Source of the DNA: Tetradesmus obliquus
Taxonomy: Eukaryota > Chlorophyta > Chlorophyceae > Sphaeropleales > Scenedesmaceae
DNA length: 64,000 bases
Assembly: GCA_030272155.1 (NCBI GenBank)
Contig: CP126204.1
Location: 4,083,501 to 4,147,500, forward strand
Reading direction: 5' to 3'
The notes under the pieces were generated by a model that searched no databases, was not told the origin of the DNA, and saw nothing but the letters and a program-made list of their open reading frames with translations. The position numbers and the translations under genes were made by a program. Positions 27,049-38,682 of the stretch are shown one piece after another; position 1 is the first letter of the stretch; every line of letters starts with the position of its first letter.

Positions 27049-30000
27049 ATGAGCTCTGCAGCTCTTGCGTCCTTGCGAGCAGATGCAGGTGCGTAGTGCG
27101 AGCGAAGCTGCATCTGCACCGTCTAGGGCTTGATCACCACAGTACAGCTGCTGCAACCACCTAAACCACTGCCTGGGCGTGCAGTGAGCGACTGGGAGCC
27201 GTGTGCGGATACGTTCTACTGCCAAGAGCACCTTTATGACCTCGGGTGGCAGGATGTGGACCTGGATGTGCAGAGGTGGGCAGGCACATCAGCAGGAACA
27301 GCAACTGTGTGTGCACAAAGCTGTAGCACCTGGCAACTGCATCCCTTGCTTCAGACAAAGTGGGGCAACCTGCAATGAGCAATGAAGACAGCGTCATCAT
27401 CAAGCAGGCAGCTATGTAATCCACATCCCTGTGTCTTCCAGTTGTGCAGTTCTCCACACCTGCCTGGCAGCAGCACGGGATAGAAGCACAGGACCTGTGC
27501 AGCAAATGGCAAACTTAATTATGCCAGCATACAAGCTGAGTTTGCTTGGTGTGCATGATCAATTGCTCACAACCAAGGAGGTACATTGGCTTGTATACAT
27601 ACATGCACACGCCTGCCCTGCTGCTTCCTTGCGTGCCGCTTGCTGCCCTCTGCGCAACTCCGCCGTGCCCTCAACCGCCTTTCCTGCAAGCAGGGTTACA
27701 GCAGCGCCTTTCGGGGGCCCGCTGGCCCTCATGCGTGATGAGTCAGCACTGACAGTTGTGCGCAGCGGCGCACCAGGCGGCAGGCCGGTGGTCCGCATCT
27801 TTAGCTGTGCAGGGCAGCTGCTGGGGTCCTTTTTGTGGGAGGGCGGGAAACTTGCAGGATGGGGCTGGAGCAGCGAGCTGGAGCTGCTGCTGGTGGATGC
27901 GGCAGGAAAGGTAAGCAGGCAGCTGCAGGATGCGGACACCACTTTCAGTGGTGTGTTTAGCAGAGAAGCAGCGGCACCCATGCATGTCAGGGGCTGGAGC
28001 TGCTGCCTGGTGGATGCGGCTGGGAAAGGTGTACATGCAGCTGCAGGGGCATAGACGTAGACAGCATGCGCGGGTTGTAGATATTCTGCTGTGCAAACAG
28101 GGTGGGCGGCCAGAAAAGCAGCAGAGGTTCAGCTGCTTTGTACGCAGCACTGACAGCAGCTGCACACGGGCTGTGTATCTGCGAGCAGCAGGCACCCAAG
28201 CAGCATGTCACGTGTTTCCTGCAAGCTCCGCAGCGCCCCTGACGTGGTACTGCCGTTTGTGATGCCTGCATGCTAACGACTTCCTGCAGGTGTCATTCTA
28301 CAGCATCAGCGGCGCACGCAGCCCCAAGCAAGTCAGCTTTGGACCCGAGCTAGAAGCAGAAGGGGTGTCACATGTGGCACTGTACGCAGATGGCTTGGTG
28401 GTCATGGGCGCCAAGAGCTGCCAGCTGTGGGCAGTGGCAGGCTTGCAGGAGCCTCGTGCTGTGCGCCTGCCACGCATACCTGGGCTGGGAGTCCTGCAAG
28501 GAGGCAGCAACAGCAGCAGCAATGTTGCTGGTGCTGGCGCTGCTGCTGCGGACAGGGAGGGTGGTCAGGACGGCAGCAGCAGCAGCAGTGTGTGCCTGGC
28601 GGTTCTGGAGCCGCGGTTCACACTCAGCAGCGGCTTAGAGGTGGGTGCATGATGAATAAAAAGTGGAGGTGTGGTTGTGCTGATGCGGCGTTGGGCTCTG
28701 GGTATGGGATCGCAACACATGTGCATGTGGCAGGCAGCAGGTGCAGTTCGCGGTGCTAGCCATGGCAGGGGTGCTCATGCTTTGACTGCCGTAAGTGTGT
28801 GTTGCACAGGTGTGCCTGCAGCACCAGCTGCGTTTCAAACTGCGGGCTGCTGCAGCCAGCAAGCAGTTGCTATGCTACCTGCTTGTCGCAGCCTTGGTTG
28901 CCCTGCAAGTGTCTACCGCTGTGTGTATGTGTGAAACTGCGGATGACCTGCAACAGCGCAAGAAAGCATCCCGAGTTCCTGCAAGCTGCTACACCAGCAT
29001 GCCTGGTCTTTAACCCTGCCCCAGCCCTAACAAATGAATCTCTGTGTTTGGTGCTGGGCTGTGTGTTGCTGCTGCTGTGCTGCAGGTGCTGGTTGCTGTG
29101 CGCGACACGGTATGGGTGGTGGATGACCATGGGGCGACAGACCAGCCCCTTCCTGCAGGCTGCGGGGGCGTGGCTGCCATGGCTGTGTCACCCAACGGCA
29201 CATTCGTGGCACTGTCCTGCAATGATGGCAAGCTGCGAGTCATGACCAGCGGTGAGTGAATTTGACCAACAGTGAACAGCATTGACCAGCGGTCAGCAGG
29301 TGCCACCAGTGATGGGGGTGTTGTGTCGCCCAACGGCACCTTTGTTGCGCTGTCCTGCAATGATGGAAAGCTGAGAGTCATGACCAGCGGTAAGTGATTT
29401 TGACCAACAGTGAACAGCATTGACCGGCGGTCAGCAGGTTCCACCAGTGATGGGGGCGTTGTGTCGCCCAACAGCACCTTTGTTGCGCTGTCGTGCAATG
29501 ATGGAAAGCTGCGAGTCTTGACCAGCGGTAAGTGGGTTCGACCAACAGCGAGCAGCATTGACCAGTGGTTCGAAGCTTTGACCAGTGCTGGGGGCGTTGC
29601 TGCCATGGCTGTGTCACCCAACGGCACCTTTGTCGCGCTGTCCTGCAATGACGGGAAGCAGCGCGTCATGACCAGCGGTGAGTGGGTCCGACCAACAGTG
29701 AGCAGGTTGACTGGGGGATGATGGGTTTGACCAGGGTGGATGGTGTTTAACGGTCTTTGGCATCTGAACACTGTGGTCAGCGTTGACCAGCCGTTTGTAG
29801 GTTTGTCCAGGTGGGTAGCATTCACCAGCCTTTGGCAGGTTCTACTGGTGCTCCGGGTGTCCGCTGCTGGCACATGCGCAAATGCTGAACTCTCTTCTAC
29901 CAAAACCACACCACTTTTGTGGCGCGTGCCCCCTCTGGCCTGTCCTGCAGGCTAATCATAACTTGACCCTTTCCTGCCACAACCACCACTGCTATCACTT

Positions 30001-30945
30001 GGTTCCCTCTCCACCACCCTGCAGGAATCGTGCGGCAGGATGCAGCCAGGAGCTGCAACAGGTAGCCCTCTGTTAGCAAGCGAATGTGCTCAAGCCTCAC
30101 ATTCTCATATTTCCCTCCCAACCACCGCCGCCGATGTCTGCTCGCTTACGCTTCTTCCTCCTGCAGACTTCAGCCAGCAGCTGAGTGAGTTTGACAGCCG
30201 CAGCGGCGTGCCGCCTGCATGCATCGCCTGGTGCGGCGTGGATGCTGTTGCGCTGCGCTGGGAGGGTCTGCTGCTGCTGGTGGGGCCGTATGGAGATTGG
30301 CTGAAGCGGCCCTGCCAGGGCGCTGTTGCACTGGTTACAGAAGTGGATGGGCTGCGGATGGTCAGCAGCAGCGCCTGCAGCTTGCTGCGGCGCGTGCCTG
30401 ATGCGCTGGTGCAGGTGCGTGCTTGCCGCAACATAGACGATTGTGTAAACGTCTTTATGCATGCTGCTTGGCTGCTTGAGCGGCGCGCAGCTGCACCCAT
30501 TTCTTTCCATTCTCCATCATGTACGAGTCTGCTTCTGTGCTCTGGGGGGCAGTCCATTGTGGACTTTGGTGGGTTTACTCTGTTGCCAGAAGTGCATGGG
30601 CTGCAGATGGTCAGCAGCACTACCAGCAGCTTGCTGCGGCGCGTGCCTGACACGCTGGTGCAGGTGCGAGCGTTGCAGGTATTCTGTTTAGCTTGCAGAA
30701 ACTATGTGCAGATTGCAGGAACTCTGTGTATATTGGTGCTTGTGCGTGCGGCTTTGTTACAATGAGCTGTGTGGGGTTGTCAGCTGCATATGATGTGGCA
30801 TTCTGGGTGTGAGCGCTGGATGCCTGGTCCTGCTGTGCTGCAAAGGACACTCGTGTGCAGCTCTATGGCGCAGGGCCCCGCCTGCCATGATATTCACGCA
30901 TCCTCCGCCCCCTTGATATGCCTTGTCGATGCTTCTCACAATCCC

Positions 30946-31002
<57 letters not shown>

Positions 31003-34000
31003 GCTTGCTACCGACCAACGCACTGCTACATCTGCAGGTGTACAAACCCGGCTCCACCTCTCCTGCTGCGCAGCTGCTGGACGCGCGTGACCTGTTCGAT
31101 GCAGGCAGTGCTCGTGCTGACAAGCTGCTGCGACAGATGGCGGGACACCTGGCAGAGGCGGTTGAGGGCTGTGCAGCAGCTGCAGGTGAGATACTGTGGA
31201 GCATGCATGCTGCATGTGCTGACAAGCTGCTGCGGCAGATGGCGGGACACTTGGCAGAAGCTGTGGAGGGCTGTGAGGCAGCTGCAGGTGAGACAATGTA
31301 GAGTGTGCATGCTGCATGTGCTGATAAGCTGCTGCGGCAGATGGCGGAACACTTTCGGCAGAGGCGGTTGAGGGCTGTGCAGCAGCTGCAGGTGAGATAA
31401 TGTAGAGCATGCCTGCAGCATGTGCTGACAAGCTGTTGCGGCAGGTGGCGGAACACTTGGCAGAGGCTGTCGAGAGCTGCCCAGCAGCTGCAGGTTGGGC
31501 AGTGATGGCAGCACCCACTTGCAGCATGTGCTGACAGTATATCTGAAGACTGCCGCTTTGGCACTGCTGTGTTGCTGTGTGCGCACTCGCACACGTGCAC
31601 CTGCCTGTCAGCATGCATGCTTGCATGCAAAGCGAGCTGCTGCTGGGCGCCCGCATAGCACAGCAACACCCCATGCGCTCTGCAGTCCCTGCCTTGAACA
31701 GACAATGTTGTCTGGTCATCCCAGCAATCCCAGAGCTTGAGCAGCCTGTTCCGCTGCTCTGCTCTTGACAGATAAAGATGTATTCTGCATGTGAGCGTGC
31801 AAACGAAGTGATCTGGAGCTGATGTATGCAACCAGCTGTAACTGCGCTGTAATCTTTGCCTCTCGCCGCAGGCCTGGACCTCTCTAAAACCAGGCAGCCG
31901 ATGCATGCATGCATGCATGTGTGATCATTATGCAACAAGACCTTATGCTCGCCTATCCAGCAGCTCTCTGAATTAAACTACCTTTGCCTCTCGCCGCAGG
32001 CCTGGACCTCTCCAAAACCAGGCAGCCTATGCATGCATGCATGTGTGAACACTACGCAACAACACCTTATGCTGGCCTATCCAGCAGCTGTCTGACATGA
32101 ACTACCTGTGCTTCTTGCTGCAGGCCTGGACCTCTCCAAAACCAGGCAGCCTATGCATGCATGCATGTGTGAACACTACGCAACAACACCTTATGCTGGC
32201 CTATCCAGCAGCTGTCTGACATGAACTACCTGTGCTTCTTGCTGCAGGCCTGGACCTCTCCAAAACCAGGCAGCGTGCGCTGCTGCGCGCAGCGGTGTTT
32301 GGCCGCGCCTTTGCGCCGAGCGTGGCAGCGCCGCTGCTGCGGGAGACCGCGCAGCGGCTGCGGCTGCTGAATGCGCTGCGGGAGCCCGAGGTTGGCCTGC
32401 CGCTGACGATGCCGCAGCTGCAGGCGCTCAGTTTACCCGTGGTCGTCAACAGGTGAGGGTCGAAAAGCTCAGACTGAGTTTTTGGCTCAGTGTGTGTGGC
32501 TGCTGGATGCGCTGCGGGAGCCGGAGGTTGGCCTGCCGCTGACGATGCCCCAGCTGCAGGCGCTGAGCCTGCCTGTTGTGGTCAACAGGTGAGTGATGCG
32601 GGTTAAGTTTTATGGTTGGGGGTTAGGCTGCCGCCGCTTGATGTGAGCAAGAAATACGGCCTGCTGCTGACGATGCCCCAGCTGCAGGCGTTGAGCCTGC
32701 CTGTTGTGGTCAACAGGTGAGTGATGCGGGTTGAGTTTTATGGTTGGGGGTTTGGCTGCCGCCGCTTGATGTGAGCAAGAAATACGGCCTGCTGCTGACG
32801 ATACCCCAGCTGCAGGCGTTGAGCTTGCCTGTTGTGGTCAACAGGTGAGTGATGCATATTTGTGTTTTGGGTTCTGACTGCGGCTGCTGAATGCGCTGGG
32901 GGAGCCTGAGGTTGGCCTGCCGCTGACGATGCCACAGCTGCAGGCGCTGAGCTTGCCTGTTGTGGTCAACAGGTGAGGGTTGGAAAGCTCAGGTTTTTTT
33001 GGGCTCAGTGTGTGTGGCCGCTGGATGCGCTGCGGGAGCCTGAGGTTGGCCTGCCGCTGACAACGCCTCAGCTGCAGGCGCTGAGCCTGCCTGTTGTGGT
33101 CAACAGGTGAGGGTTGTTCATGGTTGGATTCAGTCTGCGGCTGCTGAATGCTGCGCTTCAAGAGCCTGAGGTTCGCCTGCCGCTGACGATGCCGCAGCTG
33201 CAGGCACTCAGCCTGCCTGGTGTGGTAAACAGGTGGGGGATACGTCCCTGAGGTACGTGGTTTGTAAACCTGGCTCAGGAGCAAGGGTCAATGCCTCACC
33301 CTAATTTTGCACCTGCTTACTGCCTTCCTGCTGCTGCCCCTGCTGCTGCGATAACATCCCAGGCTGGTGCTGCTGCGGCAGCACCTGCTGGCCTACAAAG
33401 TTGCTGAAGCATTAGGCGGGTCAGGGCAGCAGGAGGTGCTGCTGCACTGGGCAGCAGCAAAGATCAGCGCCAGCCCGGCTGTGCCTGACTTCGCCCTGAA
33501 AGAGGCGCTGGCTGCAAAGATGAGTAAGCTGGAGCGGCCAAAGTACGCAGCGCTGGCGGCACATGCGCAAGTAAGGATGGCTCGGCAGCTGCGGGAGTAG
33601 ACAGCTGTGTGTATGTGTGGAGGGAAGGGGCTCACGTGACTGGCGTCAGCAGATGAACTTTTGACATATGCGATGCATAGCACTGGTTGGTGGTTGGGGT
33701 ATGTACTGCCCCGAAGATCAGCGCCAGCCCTGCTGTGCCTGACTTTGCCCTGAAAGAGGCGCTGGCTGCAAAGATGAGAAAGCTGGAGCGGCCAAAGTAC
33801 GCAGCGCTGGCGGCACATGCGCAGATGTGAATGTGTGGTGGCTGCTGCACCCTGACTAGGTATTTATGCTTGGATGCAGCGGGTAGCTGATGAGGCAGGA
33901 GGCAATGGTATCATGCAGCTTGCTCAGGCAGTAGGCGTTGATGACAGCACGGTTGTTCAAGCACTGGCGGCACATGCGCAGGCAACCACCCCTGCTTTCC

Positions 34001-36102
34001 CAGCAAAACGTCGCACACGATACCGCCTGAGTGTCACATTCTGTTGCCGGTTTTCATATTGTTGCAGTCTGTGGGCCGCCGCAGCCTGGCCATCAAGCTG
34101 CTTGAGGAGGAGCCATCTGCAGCGCAGCAGGTGCCGCTGCTGCTCAGCCTGGCAAAGACAGCTGGCATCAGCAGCAGCAGCGGCAGCGGCGCAGCAGCAG
34201 CAGGGGATGAGGCTGGTGGGGCAGAGGACACCCTTGGGCGGGCGCTGCTGAAGGCGATTGTGTCTGGAGACCCAGACCTCGTTTACCTGGTGCTGTTTGA
34301 AGCGTACAGGTGGGCGGTCGTGTTTTCTGGTATTGTGTAGCCCAATGCACAAGGAATCTAGTGGTGACGCTGCTCGAATGTGGAGTGCCTGGTGTTGGGG
34401 CACCTCATGGTATTCGAGGCATACAGGTGCAGCGCAGAGCACTGTGTACACACTGTTCTGCACAACCTAAGAAGGACGTTGCCAGATGTATGATGCAGAA
34501 GCACCCAGCATCATCAGCTGTGATGGGGTTTGCATGTATGCCATGCAACAGGACTGCGCCGCTCATCTATTCAACGATGTTGACAAGCTGTATTCAGAGC
34601 TAACAGCACTGCTGCTGCTCCTGCTGTGTTGTGCATGTGGCTCGTGTGTTTGCTGCTGCATGCAGGAGCCGGCCTCTGCCTGAGTTCTGGAAGCTGGTGT
34701 CACCACGTGCAACAGCCAGGAAGCTCTTCGTGAAGTTCACACGGCTCAAGGTGAGGAGCAGTGACACACACAGCAGGAACATGGATTGCGTGGGTTCACC
34801 CGGGTTTGGGTTGTGTCCGCGCGCAACAGCCAGGAAGCTCTTCGTGAAGTTCACACGGCTCAAGGTGAGGAGCAGTCACACCAACAGCAGGGGAGTTGAT
34901 GGCGTGAATCATTGGTTAGAGTCATTGTTGAAGTTCAAACAGCTGAGGTGACACAAAGTCAAGCAAAAACAGCATGGCACAGGGCTCTGGTAACTCGCCT
35001 AGGTCAGCGTTGTTGCAGGCCCACAGCCAAAAAGCTTGTCGTTAGCATTGGTTTCCCCGCACGTAGTCCTTCCAACTAAGCACCGCTACTGCTGCTGCTG
35101 CCATGGCTGCCACTGCAGGAGCCGGAGCTGCTTGAGACGCTGTATGTGACGCAGCAGCTGCACCAGGAGGCTGCTGACCTGGCACTGCCTCATACTGCAT
35201 ATGTTTTCACTGCTCACTGCTGCTTCTGTTGCTGCTGCTGCTGCTGCTGTCCCCTTAGGAGCCAGAGCTGCTGGAAACGCTGTACGTGACGCAGCAGCTG
35301 CACCAGGAGGCTGCTGACCTGGCGCTGCTCATACTGCGCAAACTTCCAGCCACCCACTGCTTCTGCTGCTGCTGCTGCCGCTGCTGCTGCTGCTGCCTCT
35401 GCAGGAGCCGGAGCTGCTGGAGACGCTGTGCGTGACGCAGCAGCTGCACCAGGAGGCTGCTGACCTGGCACTGCTTATACTGCGCAAACTTCCAGCCATC
35501 CACTGCTGCTGCTGCTGCTGCCACTGCAGGAGCCAGAGCTGCTTGAGACGCTGTATGTGACACAGCAGCTGCACCAGGAGGCTGCTGACCTGGCACTGGA
35601 GTCAGCGCTGCGGCACCTGGTGCCACACGGTGCTGCTGCTGCTGCTGCCAGGCCTGATGAGTCTGAGGTGGCAAAGGCCATCAGCGGGCTGCAGGCAGCA
35701 GCGCAGAAATACACGCACGTGAGTCAGCAAAGGGTTGGAGTCAGGAAGTGCACATCAAACCAACCAGCATATACGCCTGGGTGCCTGGCTCCAAGCATAG
35801 CTTCAGCTACAGGCATGCGGCTTTGCAGCTGCAATGGACTGTGCCTAGATCAGACTAGGTGTTGGACGTGCCGCCCTTTGATTGTTAGCCTTCCGCCTGC
35901 TGCCGCTTGCCCTGCTGCTGCTGCTGCTGCTGCTGCAGTGTCGTGATGCTGCCTGGCAGTCCAAGGCTGCTACTGAGGCTGCTGCGCTGCTGAAAGAGCA
36001 GGTATGTGGCACTGTGCCTACATGATCTGTTACATAATCAGCGACTGGAAGCGCAGTGCGCTTGTGTTCTCAGCATACTCTCTTTGTTGCGGCAGCATCT
36101 CT

Positions 36103-36133
<31 letters not shown>

Positions 36134-36529
36134 TGGTTATCATCATCTGAAGCTGGAGCACAGCACCGGCCAGTTGCTGTGCCTGGGGCTGAGCGCCTGC
36201 CTGTCTGCCTGCCTGTCTGCCTGTCTGTCTGCCTGTCTGTCTGTCTGTCTGCCTGCCTGCCTGTGTGTCTGTCTGTCTGCCTGCCTGCCTGTCTGCCTGC
36301 CTGCCTGCCTGCCTGCCTTTTGAGCTGCAGAGCAAGCTGGAGCGTGACGCCGGCCAGTCTCTGTTTGTGGGGCTGAGCACCTGCCTGTCTGCCTGTCTGC
36401 ATGCCTGCATGCCTGCCTGCCTGCCTGCCTGCCTGCCTTTTGATCTTCAGAGCAAGCTGGAGCGTGACACCGGCCAGTCTCTGTTTGTGGGTTCAGCTCC
36501 TCCATGTCCAAATGTGTGCTTGCTTATCT

Positions 36530-36567
<38 letters not shown>

Positions 36568-38650
36568 TTGTTTGCCTGCTGTTACACTTCAGGCCAAGCT
36601 GGAGCGTGACACCGGCCAGTCTCTGTTTGTGGGTTCAGCTCCTCCATGTCCAAATGTGTGCTTGCTTATCTCCCTGCCTGCCTGCCTGCCTGTTTGTTTG
36701 CCTGCTGTTACACTTCAGGCCAAGCTGGAGCGTGACACCGGCCAGTCGCTGTTTGTGGGGCTGAGCCTGGCTGACACCATCGCCACCTGCCTGCGCCTGG
36801 GGCACGCCAAGGCTGCAGCCAACCTGCGCAGGTGAGAGTGCGGGCTTGACGGTATCGATTGTGCTGCAGCTGGCATTTGCACATATGACTGCCGCAACTT
36901 TTTTTACGTTTATAACGTCGTCTTGATCGGCGTGGGTGCTGTCCTTCGATACACAGCAAGCTGTAGCTCAAGCACGCTGGTACTGGTTAAATCATGAGGG
37001 CCCTGCCTTGCGCACCTGACTGCTGCGCTCTAACATTTGCCTTGCTGTGGCTGCTGCCCTTGCTTCGTGCACACACACTGCAGCAGGTTTGCTGTGCCTG
37101 AAGCGCGCTGGTACTGCTTGGTTGATCCATGGGGGCCTGCCTTGGACACTGACTGCTGCCACCTGAACCTTGCCTTGCTGTGGCTGCTGCCCTTGCTTCG
37201 TGCACACACACTGCAGCAGGTTTGCCGTCCGAGGCGCGCTGGTACTGGGCCGAATGTGGCGCCCTGCAGCAGCACTGCCGCAATCTTCATTGCCCCGCCT
37301 AATGTATGCGTTGCTGCTGCCCTTGTGTCGTGCACACATACTGCAGCAAGTGTGCTATGCCTGAGGCGCGCTGGTATTGGGTCAAGCTGGGCGCGCTGGC
37401 AGCAGCACATGACTGCCGCAATCTTCATTGCCCTACCTGATGTATGCGTTGCTGCTGCCTGCGTTTTATGCAACATTGCAGCAAGTTTGCTGTGCCAGAG
37501 GCGCGCTGGTGCTGGGTCAAGCTGGGCGCGCTGGCAGCAGCACATGACTGCCGCAATCTTCATTGCCCTACCTAATGTACGCGTTGCTGCTGCCCTTGTC
37601 TGATGCACCACTGCAGCAAGTTTGCCGTCCCAGAGGCGCACTGGTACTGAGTCAAGCTGGGTGCGCTGGCAGCAGCACATGACTGCCGCAATCTTCATTG
37701 CCCTACCTGATGTATGCGTTGCTGCTGCCCGCGTTTTATGCAACACTGCAGCAAGTTTGCTGTGCCAGAGGCGCGCTGGTACTGGGTCAAGCTGGGCGCC
37801 CTGGCAGCAGCACATGACTGGGAGGCCCTGGATGCGTGGGCAGGGGAGCGCAAGAGCCCCATCGGCTGGGAGCCCTTCCTGCAGGCAGCACAGAAGCATG
37901 GCGCACCTCGCGAGGTGCAAGCCAGGTAAGAGGGAAGGATGCACAGTTTTCACTGCAGTTTGTGTGGTCCATAGTGAAGATCGGTGCTGCTGGTGCCGGG
38001 GAGCGCAAGAGCCCCATCGGCTGGGAGCCTTTCCTGCAGGCAGCACAGAAGCACGGCGCACCTCGCGAGGTGCAAGCCAGGTGGGCAAAGGCTTTTGTGT
38101 TGATGTTTGGTGGATACTGCGGCGTGTTTTGGGGGCCAGGGGTATAGTGCCTGCTGTGGAGGGCTGCGACACATGCAGTTTGTGACTGTGCTCGCGGTGC
38201 TTGTTGGTGGTTTAGGGTTTAGGAACTTTCTCCCTGGTGCATGCGGTGCCTTGTTGGTGGTTTGCGGCGCGTTGTCAAGGAGGTGTGCTGCTAGGGAGGT
38301 GCAGCACAGGAGCTGTGTCCGCGAAGCCGTCTGGGCAAAGAGCTGTTGCGGGGTAAAGTGGTAGTGGTTTGGCGCGGGCAGTGTGAGCGGGGGTTGCAGT
38401 GTCGGGATCTCTTGCGAAACGAAATGGCTGGCGGCGCAAGCTGCTTCCGCGCATGCCTGAAGGTCGTTCCCAGACAAACGCTGACGGGGCTTCCTCCCGC
38501 AGATGCAACCTATGTAACAACCAACCTGATTGCTTCTGTGGCTGCTGCAGGCTCATTGCCCGCACGCCAAACAGCCGCGCCAAGGCAGACGCCTACCAGG
38601 CCATCTCATGCAAGCCACTGTGCATGACATGATGTCTAACAGCAAGTGTA

Positions 38651-38682
<32 letters not shown>

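Noticed and set aside
30757-31938. Two overlapping minus-strand open frames of 350-390 codons opposite VPS16 exon 7 and intron 7
   Set aside because: They arise from the tandem copies and the CTG tract, which keep several frames open. Repeated His/Gln/Ser text follows the unit period, and the sense strand encodes recognisable VPS16.
32453-33240. Regularly spaced repeats resembling a CRISPR array
   Set aside because: The setting is a eukaryotic gene, the repeated part codes for VPS16, and the spacers are also similar to each other.
36006-36835. Plus-strand frames reading as repeats of CLPACLPA
   Set aside because: They are translations of the TGCC microsatellite in VPS16 intron 13 and have no other content.
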